Shown one piece after another: positions 11,395-24,067 of a stretch of DNA of 64,000 nucleotides. This stretch comes from Cyathus striatus (lineage: Eukaryota > Basidiomycota > Agaricomycetes > Agaricales > Nidulariaceae). The stretch covers positions 1,984,001-2,048,000 of the forward strand of contig JAOVFP010000018.1 in assembly GCA_025738555.1 (NCBI GenBank), in the 5' to 3' direction. Position numbers and translations under genes: made by a program. Each line of letters opens with the position of its first letter. Position 1 is the stretch's first letter. Below the pieces are notes generated by a model. The model was not told where the DNA came from. It made no database searches and was given only the letters and a program-made list of their open reading frames with translations.

Positions 11395-14300
11395 TTAATA
11401 AGTTATAGCGAGCATTACATTGAATCTATCCTCAAGGCCTTGGATTTCTTTTTCCTCACTTTCTGCATCCTCTTCATCTGCTTCTGCTTCTTCTATTAGG
11501 TCTAATGAAAGTTCTCTCGCTACATTGCCCGGAGCAGTATGGTCATTCTCTGCTTGTGCTTTATCCGAAGTCTCAGTACACAAGGTCTGATCAGTGCATT
11601 TACCTAGTAAAAGACTGCCACTAAAGCCAGGTAAAGTAGTGAGCTTCTTGAACTGCTTGAGATGCATATCAGCAAAACGTGTGCACTCTAGCTGGTAGCA
11701 ATAGACCTGGTGAGTGAGATCTGGATTAGTTATCTCTATCTCTTGCTCCTTTAAGCGCAGAAATTGATCTTCATCATGAAGGTGAGTAATAACACAGCTG
11801 ATTTCAATGTTGAGCCTAATGATTTCTTCATGAGCACGGATTATCTTGAAGTGTTGGTCCATCAGGATTCGTGAAGAGGGTCTAGCCCACACTCGCTCTC
11901 AGATATCTTGATGTGTGTCTCAAAGGAGGTCAAAGTCAGCCAGGAATGCATAGCTTACAACTTCATCCCATGTAAGTGACTGTCGTGGTGGTTGCATTGC
12001 CTTAGCTGCAGTATTGTATCGCTCTAAGGCTGAGCAGATGGCATGTGAGTGTTGCTGAAGGGCCTTTGCAATGTGTTTTCATAACTTGTAACCTGTATTA
12101 GATTAATATAATAACTGAGTATTGATTCCATTTGTTTTTACATACCTGTTTGCGATGTATTCATTTTTGTGAGCTCAAACATCTGTGATACAACCAGGGA
12201 CTCAAGCTCATCAAGACATCACTGATATCGACACCGGCTCACAAGTGTTGCAGCCTCCCTCCACTCCTCCATCTCAAGGGTCCAACATTTTGTAATGCTG
12301 AGCTTTATCTCCAAGTCTTGTATGGCTTCACAATCCCTCTCGGCATTTTCATATGCATGTCATAACTGGGTCTCTTCTGATCATTTGCATGTCTTTTTGC
12401 CATTGTTCACTGTAGTTGTTAAATGTTGCAGAACAGGATTCTTGCCAATATTAATGTGCCAGTCATTGCAGATCTTGTCTAGTTTCTCTCTGTAAATTAC
12501 ATTCTTTAGCATTAAAATGATACAAGTTGATAAATTTGAGGTAATATTCATAAGAAACACTTACTCGCTGCTTTTATAATTGACAAGCTTTTGGTAATAG
12601 TCCATTTCAAGTGTCTCCTGAATCGGCTCCTTTGAAAGCCCTAACAGATATTGCTGTTCCTCGCTCAGCCAGCTATCAAAAATCTCCACACCAGTAATAC
12701 CTTGCTCTATCATTGCTCGTTTCAAGTCATCTTCACTGCTGAGAATGCTTAGAGCTTGTCAATAATTATTAACAAGGAAACTACCTGAAAATATAAGAAA
12801 AAAATCAGATTAAGTATTCACGAGTTGCAACATAACTCACTGAGATTTTGGGAGGTTTCAAAAGCATCCATGTGCTTCATAAATTCAATGATACTTTGCT
12901 GCCTGTGAAATACACTACTGTGACGAATCTGTGAGGCTAATGCATTTGATCTTGAGAAAAAGCGTTCACAGCCTTCCAAATCCTCCAACCCAAGACCTGG
13001 TACATAAGTAGCTAGATTTGAGAGCTGACATCGCCAGTTATGAGCATGTCCATGAAATGATCCAACAAGTGATCTATAACCTAATGATTTTGCACAACCC
13101 CCTAAAGTGCTTTTGCTGAGTGTTGTTCCAAACTGACAGCTAATGTCATAACTGCCTCCCAAGTTGGCTCCAAAAGTATCAAACAGCAATTCAACAATGG
13201 CAAGTGGGTACTTTGATCTGTAAATTAATGTTGTGAGTGGCATGAAAATACTTATGGAACCAAGATAAAACATACAATTCACCACTGCCAACCATATCAA
13301 CAACATTGAGTACATATCCATGTCTACAGAGGGAAATAAATATTCCTGTTTCATCAAAGACACCCCACATATGAGCAGTGCTTTGGCTCGACATATTTGA
13401 CCAGCGGCCTTCACAAGGGTTCTCAAGCACCACTGTTTCTTTCAATTCTGCACCAGTATTAGCTTCTGCTAATTCAACTGTGGGGTTTAAAACTGGTTCA
13501 TTTGAGGTCTTGGCCCAATGATTTACAGTTTCCCTGTCGATGTAATAGTCCCCTTGTGCAATCCGTGAATCCAGCAATTCTTTAGAAGTGCCAAGAATGG
13601 GTTCATCAGAATTACTTGAGTCAGCCCTGTGTCTTCAAATAACTCGTTTAGCAGAATCATTGCCATCCATTGCAAATAACATTGAAAATTTGAGGGGCAC
13701 TTCATCCCTCAGCTTATATGTACATGCTGAACAAGCATTTCGAAGCTGCCAGTTGTTCTGATCTCAAAGAAGTGCAGACTCAAGCCGCTTCTTTGCTTCA
13801 CTGCACAGTTGGAGGAAGATATCATAACAGATAGAGAACTGCTGGCTCAAGTATGGTCTGAATGGTGCTCCATGTATATCACAGAGAGATTTTACAAAAG
13901 GCTGAATTGCAAGATGGGGACAGCGGAGGTGAGTTGTATGGTATAGCTCCAGCACACATGTAGTGATTGCAAGAGATGGACTGAATGGTGAACATGGTAT
14001 CAGTCCATGTTGAATAAATGATGCTGCAATTCCATTCAAGCTGTCAGTAATACTTGTATTTTGCCTGTACGATCCTACTGACATCAAAACTTTGAATAAT
14101 AATAGAAGAGTTAAATATCACTTACGGAAAACATCAACAATTTCTATATACATGCCATTGCTCTCAGGCTTGCAGGTCATGGAACTTAGGTTAAAATGAT
14201 CTAAGCCAAAGTCTCCAAGTTCTTTTTGCCAGCAAAGGTATGCATCAGTCATTGGCTCCATTTGCCGCTTAAAGGCTTCATTTCTACATTCTCTTCGATC

Positions 14301-14700
14301 TCTGCATGTTCGTGGATCACTACATTTTGATCTGGAGAATCAAGTTAGGGCTGGGAAATGTACAGTACAAGAGATCTACAAGTATGCATACTGAGATTCT
14401 GGAACTTCATCATTCAGCAGAATTTGGAGGAATTCTCCACCAGCATGACTGATGTCAATAGGTGTTTCCCCATCCAGAATAGAATCAACATCTATTCCTG
14501 CCATCATTGTAAGGGAATCTTCATCTGAGTGACATTCTGCTATATCAAGTCACCTTGATTTCTGTACCTCTTCATCTTCCAACTTGTCTGTCATAGTACC
14601 ATTATATATTAGACTATTTCAAAGCACTGTAATGCCAGTACCTCACCTGCTTTCCTTTTACACATTTTAGCAAGTTCCTCTGCCATCTCCCCTTGCATTC
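11395..14700 (-). pseudogene. KDZ transposase (decayed, multi-exon)
   Basis: Read on the - strand, the pieces line up with the KDZ transposase family. From the N-terminal side these are an acidic/Cys-containing head with CSDPRTCRDRREC (about 14330-14290), then PFSPSLAITTCVLELYH, CPHLAIQPFVKSLCDIHG and PYLSQQFSICYD (14020-13820). Next come ACSACTYKL (about 13740) and FAMDGNDSAKR (about 13670). The catalytic-core block follows, with YPLAIVELLFDTFG, YDISCQFGTT, FHGHAHNWRCQLS and GLEDLEGCERFFSRSNALAS (13210-12900). The C-terminal block (11892-11395) has EEIIRLNIEI and LTTLPGFSGS. In-frame TGA codons at 13766-13764 and 13637-13635 sit where the family has Arg. HNWRC replaces the family's HNR..C, consistent with a CGG-to-TGG change. 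Intron positions are only partly resolved. Confidence 0.8.
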
Positions 14701-14956
14701 CCTTTGCTGTTAATTTTTAAGTTGTTCTTTCTATGCCATGAGCAGTTCATTGTGATGATACATAGAGCTCTTTCTTTGGTGCTGTAGATTTGAATTGTAC
14801 TGTTTTTCACATTTCTGTGAGAGAGGTCTATTGCTCAACTAATGATCAGAGACTGGACAACATATTTTAGTGATCGAAAAATTGTTCACTTGTAAAATCA
14901 CAGAAATAAAATTCAGTTCATATCTATTGACCAAATTCCAGCTCATCTCACATTCA

Positions 14957-16430
14957 ATGGCTACTGTTCCCGATGACAGCACCTCAACTCATGCTGTTTG
15001 GAACCCATTGCTACCTGTTATACCCCACCAAGATCCCATCAGGCGTACTACAAATGGTCTTTCTGTGCAAACTTCTCATAGCTTAAATCGCGAAAAGGCT
15101 GTATTGCTGCAAATTGACATCAATAGGCTGTTGGAGGATATTACAGAAAAAATAAAACACATTGTGAAAGACCATGGAAAGACTGAGAAGTATGTGTGGT
15201 CACTTGTCACGAACGAGACACACTTCAAGTCACCTCATAAACCAAACTTGCAAAATGCACTTGTACACTACAAAACAAAAGAGCTAAATGATGGTGAGTC
15301 CAGAGACTGAGGGTTATAACTTATACATTGACACATGGTACTTATATTACTTTAGGTCAGCCAGTAGGAGAACATAAAAGCTTGTCTGAGATCCAAAACG
15401 CAGTTGAAGAGGATGAGGAGCTGCAAAACCTTTCTGAGGAGTGAAAGAAAGAGCTAATCCAAGAGTTTGAGAAGGATAGAGCCATGATAAAAACTGGAGT
15501 GAGAGCATCAAATAAAGCTGCAGTTCTCAACTATTGTGCATTTGTTGAAAGTGTACAATACAAGGTATGAATTTTAAGTTGAATGGTACTGTATTGAAAT
15601 CACTTACCATTCTTTGCTTCAGCTTGATGGAGTTGCACTACATACAGGGTGCACTGCATTTGCATTCTTTTCTTGTGGCCATGTCAATGATTCTATGTAT
15701 CCATGTTGGGTTGATACTGATAAAAGTGTTGACTTTTGTATGGAAGTTCTCAGCATGACACCATCAGAGGTGGCCCATCAATTTGACAACTGGTCATGCA
15801 CTAGAATGAAGAGTGCGTATATGTGTTGAGCTCCTTCACACAGTCCAGTTAATGACATAACTTGGCAGTCAGTACAAGAGAATCTCTGCGAGATTTGCAA
15901 AAGGAGTGTGGTAATATGATAGCTGATGGGCTGAGTGAGTAGATTTAAAGTGTACTCAGAACTTATCATACGCACAAACTCAAAGACAAGATCCTTGAAA
16001 AGAAATCTCTAGCAATGAACTATCAGGACTATGATAGCAAGATTCAAATTGAGCATCACGTTCAGTTACACAGCTGGCCTGCTGGTGTCAAATGGTGCAC
16101 ACCTTCTAAAATCATGGTTATCGACAATATTTGGGACCTTTGAAAAGCTCTTCAAAGTGGTGAATGCACCTGGGTGAAGATCAAGCATGTTGAATACCAA
16201 AAGTTAGTCCAGGAAATGAAAGGAAAGCCAAAGAAGCAAAGGTGAACCCACTGTGACAAAGGTATAAGCCATAAACCCAAGGAGAATCAGGAAATAAGCG
16301 AGAATGATGGAGATGTGAATACAAGGCCTAAGAATAAATACAAGGCTACTTCAAAGATGCCTCCCATGGGTAGAAGCAACAGCTTTGTTAACAGTGATGA
16401 TGACGACAACTCTGACATTGGTAGCTAATA
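14957..16430 (+). pseudogene. KDZ-element partner gene (unknown function), decayed
   Basis: It is divergently transcribed from the transposase across a ~250-nt gap. It starts at ATG 14957. Exon 1 (to about 15293, GTGAGT donor) encodes IDINRLLEDITEKIKHIVKD and HKPNLQNALVHYKTKELND. Exon 2 has GEHKSLSEIQNAVEEDEELQ and LSEE, then TGA (15442-15444), then KKELIQEFEKDRAMIKTGVR. The next exon has GVALHTGCTAFAFFSCGHVN and DKSVDFCMEVL (about 15620-15810). Later open segments end with an acidic DSDDDDNSDIGS-like tail near 16425. This resembles proteins I know to be common beside large basidiomycete transposons (Arg/Gly-type RASNKAAV... motif followed by a SCGHV-type block), but I know of no assigned function. 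Stops near 15900-15945, 16140 and 16243 break it. Confidence 0.55.
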
Positions 16431-17140
16431 CACTGTGCAGTTGGGGGGATATGTTTATAATCACTGTCCCACATAGATACAATGTTTCTGATGCTTAACT
16501 ACTGCATCAGGAAAAATTGAGATGTATAATTTACTCTTCTTAGGCATACTTCACCATAATTACCAATATATTGTGCATCATTACACCTTTTTATAACAAA
16601 AACATCTAATTAACATCAATTATAAGAATTACAATAAGTAGACAAATCTTGCATAGTTAGGACTTGGACCCAAATTCAGTGGATATAATTATCTTAAATG
16701 TATATAATTAGCAGTAATTAGTCCTAATTATACTGTGGTACAGGAACATCAAAATAAGATTCACATGAATTATATGTTAAGTAGGAGTGATTATATCCTA
16801 ATTCATGCTAATTAAGTCCTAATTCATGCTAATTGAGTCCTAATTCAAGCTGATTATATCCTAATCATACAGCAATATAAAGCATTCTATGTGTAATTTG
16901 TACCAATTATGACTTAATTATATGGAACTGTAAAATCATTCTATGCAAATTAAGTAGTACTTCATACTAATCATCTGTATACCATACTCCTCCATGAAAT
17001 CAGGTGGAGTCCAGGGACTCTTTCAAAATCTCATAAATTATTACTATATTACTAATGTACAGTATACCTATGCTATTACAACATCTACATAAACTACCCA
17101 TACTAATACAACACACTACATACAGTACACAAGATACTAA
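16431..17140. repeat. AT-rich spacer with 21-22-nt tandem repeats
   Basis: Around 16785-16870 the unit AGTCCTAATTCATGCTAATT repeats three to four times with drift. The rest is AT-rich sequence (TAATTA-type words) with no gene. A similar texture reappears at 24070-24500 on the right side of the KDZ element. Confidence 0.55.
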
Positions 17141-17169
17141 CTAACAAGATGAAATAGTGACAAATGACA

Positions 17170-18950
17170 ACACTGTTAGGGCAAGAGTGAGAGCAAGAGA
17201 GGGAGAGGAGAGAGAGGGAGAGGGGGCGAGGGGGTGAAGGAAGACGCTCATGCTCGTCACTTGCGAGACAAGGGCAAGAGTGTGAGAAGGGGAGAGGGGT
17301 GAGTGGAGAAGGCACTCGCCCTCAGCCCTTATCATGTGCAGACAAGGACAAGGGGAGAGAGGGACATGGGGGCAGGGGGGGCAAGAGAAGGAGAGGGCGA
17401 TAGCGAGGGCAAGAGGGTGTGAGGGGAGAAGAAGCTCACCATTGTCACTTGCGAGACGAGGGTGAGGGAAGGGAGCGAGAGGAAGACAAGGGAGGGAGAA
17501 GGAGACAAGGGAAGTAGGGAGAGGGGGACGAGGGACAGAGGCAGTGCTGGCAAGCAACGAGGAGGGGGACGCACGCACTCTCGTCGCTTGACAGACAAGG
17601 TGGGGAGAGGACGGATGTGCGCACTCTCATCATTTGACAGACGGGGTGGGGGAGAGGAGGACGGATGTGCGCATAACATCCTGGCAAGTGACGAGGAGGG
17701 GGAATGCACGCACTCTCATCGCTTGACAGACGAGGTGGGGGAGAAGAGGAAGAGGGACGTGCACTCGTCGCTTGCAAGACGAGGTGGGGGAGAGAACGGG
17801 GGACAGATGCCTAGAATGAGGGGGAGGAGGCAGAGGCAGAGGCAGAGGAGCGAAGCGTAGAGGATGAGCAGGGGAGGAGAGGGAGGGAGGGGGCGACACA
17901 GCGCTCGTCATCTGTACAACGAGGGGTGAATGGAGCGAGGGGTAGGGACGGGAGGATGGAAGGAAGTGGGAGGATCCGAGGGCGCCTTCCGAACAATCCA
18001 TACCGCATGTGATGCGCGACAACGGCGTGGGTGTGAGTGTGGGCGCGGATGAGACAGAGAGGGCGAGAAGACGAGCAGTCCGGGGCGAAAATGCGGGTGA
18101 GAGAGAGGGGAGGAAACATGTCCCCTTGTCACTTGCGAGACGGGTGACGAAAACGCGGGCAAGGGAGAAGGGAGGAAGGGTGTCCCTTCACCACTTGCGA
18201 ATCGGGGGACGAGGACGCGGGTGAGGAAGAGAAGTGGGAAGAAGACGCTTGCTCTCGTCACTTGCGAGACGAAGGAGAGGGCGAGAGGGCATGGGTGTGA
18301 GCGAGGGGAGAATATGCTCGCCCTCGTCTCGCAAATGACAAGGGAGAAGGAGAGGGAGCGGGTGAGGGAGAGGGTGCAGGCGAGGGGGTAAGACGTTCAC
18401 CCTCGTCACCTGCGAGACGAGGGAGGGGGTGGGGGAGAGACGCCTCCTCGTCACTTGCAGACGGGGGCGAGAGGGAGACGGCAAAGGCGAGGGGGCGAGG
18501 AGGAAAGACGCCCGTCCTCGTCACTTGCAGACGAGGGTGAGATGAAGACGGCAAGGGCTAGGGGACTGGGGATGAGGACATGCCGGCCACGCCACGTCAC
18601 TGGCGAGACGAGAGGGAGGGAGCACAGGAGGGGATGTTGCGGTCCTAGACACCACTCTCGTCACTTGCTGGACGAGAGGGGAAGATATTGGGGAGGAGGG
18701 GGGTACAGGACGAGATGGCGCTACTTGTCACTTGCGAGACAAGGAGGGGTGGAGAGGGAGAGAGGGGGAGAGGGGGGAAGGAGGGGACAATACAGCGCTC
18801 GTCATTTCCAAGACGAGGGGAGCACCGTCACTTGCAAGACGGGGAACGCTCGTCACTTGCTAGACGAGGTGACGGATAGGAGAATGAGAGGGAGGGAAGG
18901 AACGGACGTTAAGGGAAGAAGGAAGAGGAAGGATGGATGAAGGGAGGGAG
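17170..18950. repeat. GC-rich purine-strand minisatellite of short hairpins
   Basis: About 20 copies of a short inverted repeat with consensus CTCGTC-ACTTGC-GAGACGAG occur. Examples begin near 17247, 17572, 17763, 18252, 18398, 18514, 18652, 18722, 18797, 18827 and 18848. They are embedded in GAGGGGG-rich spacers of variable length. Several copies change both stem arms together, for example TTGTC/GACAA at 18723 and CCGTC/GACGG at 18827. CpGs are abundant here, unlike the flanking KDZ genes. Overlapping long open frames on both strands are a consequence of the repeat and are not genes. Confidence 0.7.
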
Positions 18951-21069
18951 AGGGAGGATGTGTTCGGAACAATAGGTGGCTGTGGCGGTGCGCGGAAATG
19001 GCTTGCAGCCAGTTGCCGGTACGTCACATGACATCACCGCACGCGCGCGTCGCAAGTCCGCGTTCTACTGTTGGTTCGTGAAGCCGGTGAACAAAGACGA
19101 AGGGAGAAAGTTATAGCATCTTGAAGAAACCGCGAGAATCAAACTCTGAGAGAAACTTTGCATGCGAAAGAATAAATTCGGTCGCCCAAGCTCTCTCGCA
19201 CGGACCTTCAAATAAGAAGGGGGCCGAGCTCAAGCCGGCAGAGGCGACATCACTAAATTTTGGAGCAACTCGCGAGCGGTTATAATCCATCGTAATGTGC
19301 CACATTTAACGTGATGCACCACAATCTCATTATCACATTATAACCAATCGTAACAAATCTTGAGTTATCCCTAACTTAATAATTCTGGGTGGTGTATTAT
19401 AATCTAATCTGTGGTTGTATTTTATTCACAACTCCTGGTAAGATATGGAGTATATTATAACACTACTGCGTAGTTAAATGCACTTTGCAATGGTAAGAGA
19501 TTCACACATAGCAATCATGATTTATACCAACAATACGTAGTGATTACTATTGTCAATGATTAATATGTGAAAGCATAACATCCGATTTTATTTATTATTT
19601 GACTACTATATACAAGCATTGTAATCTAAGTATGTAACGACAGTAGTAGTAATTACTAGTGCAGTTTACATAAGTAACTTACATCCAACTTATATCACAC
19701 CGGTAGATAATTGGTAGAGATAAGAAGAATAAAGGGATTACGTACCTATTGAAGGTACTTACCAAGTTTTCAAGTCGGGGCTATAGCTGGGTTGCTAATC
19801 CTTTCAATGCACGTTGAATCCTGCCTGCTTATATGCTTTTCGATGTGGAGTACTCTTACAAATACTCCGGTCACGGAGCTAGAGGTGGGGCTCGGAGTAT
19901 GTACGCACTGTCACACCCCTCAAACTTACCCTCGGTAAATTTGGAGTCGGTGATGTCATGCATAACTATGCTTTAGGTCGTTCACATCTTCAAAGTTCAA
20001 AGTACATACTTGCAGTTGCGGGGGAATGCATATGTAAATTTAGCATACATATTTTGCGCGATGAGATATACGACTCGGACGATGAAGTGGAAGCGGATGG
20101 AATGGATTTCGAAGTGCATGACGCATCTGACAATGAAGAATCTGTTAGCGGGGAATCTGACTTCGATAATGGTTATGCAAGCCTGTAGCAGTGTTTCTGG
20201 GTTCCCTAAAGTATGATTATATTCTATTTCCTATTCAACTTTTTATCGATGTTATCCTTTTCGTGTTGTGGTTTATAATGCAAATTATAATAAACTGTCC
20301 GCTACGACGAGTACATGCATGTGTTGGGAACAATTATAATGTGGATGTCATAATGATTGGATACTCATCAGTGATTATACTACTGTTGCAACGATTACAA
20401 AATGATCCTGATACTACTATAATACTTTTATCTTATGATAATCCTTATCTACTAGGAGCAGTAGCTCGCAATAACAGTATATTGTAGTGTGTAACTTACA
20501 ATATCGTATCATAATTGCGAGGAGCTTGCAACGTCTTATAATAACTCGCTAGTTGGAGTAATCTGATCTTCTGATCGTGAGACACATAACTATTGGTGAG
20601 ATATTCATTGATTTACTGATGGAAATACTACGCAACTAGTACATGATTTAATAGACATGAGAAACAATAAGTAAAAGGAAGTGTATAAACAGGGTAAGTG
20701 AAAGGGTGGGGAAAAGCAAAGCTCAAAAGTCAAAGACTATTGAGCTATCCATGAGATCAAGAAGAGAACACGAGAAGTAAAATATGTACCTATCGAGCTA
20801 TCCGTGAGATCAAGAAGAGAACACGAAGAAGAATTAATAATAAATTGGAATACTTAAGGGAAAAGCGTAACAAGAGGTGCAAGTAGAATAAGTAGAATAC
20901 CCCTAGGCTAATGACTTAGGAGCACACAGTTTGAAATTCACTCTGCTGATGTAGACCACGACCAATTTCATTGATCGCCTCATTAATAGGGCTGCCAACG
21001 CCAATGGGTAGGGACGAAAGCTGACACCATACACCAATGTGCGGATACAGAAAGTGTCAGATGAACGAA
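18951..21069. other. spacer inside the KDZ element, no confident gene
   Basis: The sequence is CpG-containing up to about 19300, then AT-rich. A 76-codon open frame (19958-20188, +) encodes an acidic Asp/Glu/Ser-rich tail (DSDDEVEADGMD, DNEESVSGESDFD). It has no recognisable domain and is weakly supported. At 20735-20850 a ~36-nt segment (GAGCTATCC.TGAGATCAAG...) is directly duplicated about 60 nt apart. Confidence 0.4.
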
Positions 21070-22262
21070 TTACGGTGTTCCAGAACTGTATGGTTTTTTG
21101 AAATTTGTTTTCCGATTCTGCATTCCATTAGCCATAAGCGAAGAGCCTCTGATGGATTACCTAAGGCTAATGGTCATCATTCAATGGGTCATCGTCGCCT
21201 CTCAAAGCAAGCTCTAACTTAAGTCTCCGAATAAAAATTAACCACACTGAGCCATGAAATCAAGCATAATTAAGTATTCAATACCTTTAGAGGTGAATAC
21301 CGCATTAGTACATAACTGGTAAGGCATCTGTTCGTGTTCGACACATTCAAAAGTTGTTCTTGAGTCTTGAGTCCATTACTACTTACTACCCAGTGAATCC
21401 AACTTGAAGGAAGATGTTTGCACATGATTATATCAAGATTATTTTCTCCTTCTAGTACTGATGTAAGGTGAGACAAACAAAGCTAGACAGATAAAAGGAA
21501 AGCTTGCGACATAATGAGAGAGATTAAACACGAGAGGTCTCAGGTGACGAGACCATAGAACTGAGTAAGCTTCAGAAGAAATTGTCAAAATAGTGTAAAA
21601 GACAAAGAATTCGAGTATGATACGGTGTAAAACTTGGTTAGAGAGCTGTGAAGACAATATAGCAGAATATATACTGAGTAAAACAATTAAATATACACTA
21701 CAGGATCACAAACGACTGTCTCAGATGAAGGTAATAACTTATAACAAAATAGCTGAAACAGACAAGAATGAAAAATAAACTTGATACTTTGTGTCAAAGC
21801 TTGCGGAATGATGGTTGGATGGTGGTTGAGTGCACGGTTTGGTGGCATTAGCGGTGTCAGAAAGGTCTTGACACGTTAAAAATTCCTTGGATCTGGGTAC
21901 AATTTCGAGACGGAGATCAGTGTGTGTGACATTTTGAGGAGAAGACAAAGATAATTAGTGAGCGGGGAGGCTGAGGAGATTGGAGACACAAGCAGCAGGC
22001 ATGATGCATTTCGAAGTGATCTTGAAGATTATGTAATCCTATATTGAACGTATGCCAAATAAGAATGTCAGAATTTTAAGTGCAGGCATTGTACTATGTA
22101 AAAAGCTCGAAAAGGAGTAAGTACATCAAACGGGAGGGAGAGTTGTAGAGACAATGAGGGACCATTAGGTAATCAATCCCAAATCAATCCATCGGAGGTC
22201 CTTCGCTTAGAGGTTAGAACTGATGAAAAACAAAAAAGCATGTGGTTCTGGAACACCGTAAT
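21070..22262. mobile_element. small inverted-repeat element within the KDZ interior
   Basis: About 115 nt at 21070-21185 is the imperfect reverse complement of 22150-22262. Shared blocks are ATTACGGTGTTCCAGAAC, TAAGCGAAG.(.)CCTC.GATGGATT and ACCTAA..CTAATGGTC. The interior (about 960 nt) shows no supported gene. The element resembles a MITE-like non-autonomous element. Target duplication is not clear. Confidence 0.5.
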
Positions 22263-23580
22263 GAATAGCCACGTCAAAATTTACACCTTGCAGCAATTGA
22301 GAAGAATAAATAAAGGTAATTCATTAGTTGTGTAAGTAAGACTTAACATATAAATATGTGGAACATAAGTACAGCATGTGTGTCAGTCGGTTCGGTGTTC
22401 AATTCTCATTGTGTACAATATAAGTATATATATATTCCGATGTAATGCAAGCTTGAGTTATAAGAAATTTTATACTACACTACGTACATAAGGGCCTAGA
22501 ATACATTGGGCAAAGGACTACTGAAGTATACAAGAAAACTATCCAACATCTTAAATGGCATCAGATAACAGATCATGTTCAACATTCAGACTTCCAGTAT
22601 GAAGTACAGTGCTTCATAACGAACTGAAAGCCTTGATAATAGTTTAAGAGTTGTTTAGATCAAGGCAAGGTACTTCACAATGACTCAGAGACTATGAGAG
22701 CACAAAGAGACCTTGAAAACGATGCACAGAGCTTCATAGCGAAGGAAATATTGAGAGCACATTCAGGATGAACCAGAGACTTTGAGAAAATGAATAGAAC
22801 TTGAGGACAACATACAGAGTTTCCAAGTGAAACAAATATTTTATGAATATAAAATATGTGTTCAGAACAAATCAGAGACTTTGAGGATGAGAAGAGACCA
22901 ATACACAAAGCTTCCAAACAAAGGGACTCAGAATGACACACAGAGATCCATCACAAAGCAAATACCCCGAGAACATAACGCTATACCATTCAGAACAAAC
23001 CGGGGACCTTGAGAATGAAGCATAGAGTTTCAAAATGAAATAGAGTAATTAAGAACTATATAAAGGCTGTTGGAGCATAACGAAATAAATGCCCTCAAAA
23101 TGGAGCTTAAAACGAACCATAAATATTCATAACTAAGCAAAGGCCTTTAAACTGAAGCGAAGACATTGAGAATGAAGCAGAGACAACAGAAATGAAAAAC
23201 ATGTGAAACCTGCATTTTGCTATGCAGGCAGAATGCATGCTCTACACTATTAAGTACTAAAATAAGTAGTTGTTTTATAAACTACAACATTCAGTAAGCA
23301 TTACACAAAGTTCTGTGCAAACATCACCAAGTCACTGGTGCAAAGGTGCTACTTGACACTCTTAAGCAATTTGATCATGGTACATGAGGGTACATGTGAG
23401 TCTCTTTGATTATGTTGTCTCTCACAGAACTCAGCCTTTCCACTAGAATATGTACTTAAATTGAGATCTTTAATTATGTGAAAGCTCTGGATCATTTGAA
23501 CATCTGCTACATAATTGATCAAAGTGTACAGTCAATCATACTATCTTCTCAGATTTTCATCTGATGATGTTTAGCAGCTC
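22263..23580. repeat. spacer with degenerate CAGAGACTTTGAG repeats
   Basis: From about 22670 to 23200 a ~35-45-nt motif recurs with heavy drift. Its core is (C/A)AGAGACTTTGAGAATGAA or CAGAGCTTCATAGCGAA. The remainder is AT-rich without a supported gene. Confidence 0.45.
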
Positions 23581-23589
23581 TTGGTGATT

Positions 23590-24067
23590 CACCAGGCTGC
23601 ACTGGAGCACATATGATATACATATTTACTAGCAAGCAGTATGATAATGATCCAATATTGAATGTTACCTTTCATTCTTGTGATATTTTGTTCACTCTGC
23701 CATCCACAGATGCTAAAGATCATACTTTGCTTACTCAAAACAAAGGTGATCTTTGATTGGAGTTTCAGAATAGCATAAATTATGGATCTCAGTTTTTCCT
23801 GATGCCTATGTTGAGTGGTTTAGTGATATACCTGATGAACCTCATCCCAATCATCTAATGTACAAAATTTCTCCCAAGAAAGATAAAGATGGGGATAGAC
23901 TGGGTGAAATAATTCCAGTAGAAAGGGTACAAAGAAGTGTGCACCTATTCCCAAAGTTTGGTTCCTTTGCACCAGTGCAGTGGACAAGTAGTACTGTACT
24001 TGATCTATGTGATACATTCTTTATTAATAGTTTTACTGACAAACATCTGTACCGCATTTTTGTGTAA
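23590..24067 (+). pseudogene. Plavaka-like transposase C-terminal fragment
   Basis: The + strand frame ending at 24067 carries YVEWFSDIPDEPHPNHLMYK, then IIPVERVQRSVHLFPKFG and WTSSTVLDLCDTFFINSF. This order is typical of the C-terminal domain of Plavaka (CACTA-related) transposases of mushrooms: YVEWF..., IIPV..I.RS.HL.P.FG, W....VL..C..FY.N. Upstream residues (IYIFTSKQYDNDPILNVTFH region, about 23610-23760) may belong but contain a stop. The rest of the transposase is missing, so this is a relic captured inside or alongside the KDZ element. Confidence 0.5.

Noticed and set aside
17100..18950. Many overlapping long open frames on both strands (Ser/Pro- or Arg/Gly-rich proteins)
   Set aside because: They follow the strand asymmetry and repeat period of the GC-rich minisatellite, overlap on both strands and lack any domain. 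Treated as repeat artefacts.
17170..18950. CRISPR-like array (regular hairpin repeats with variable spacers)
   Set aside because: Eukaryotic context, imperfect repeats, purine-rich spacers of irregular length, no cas genes.
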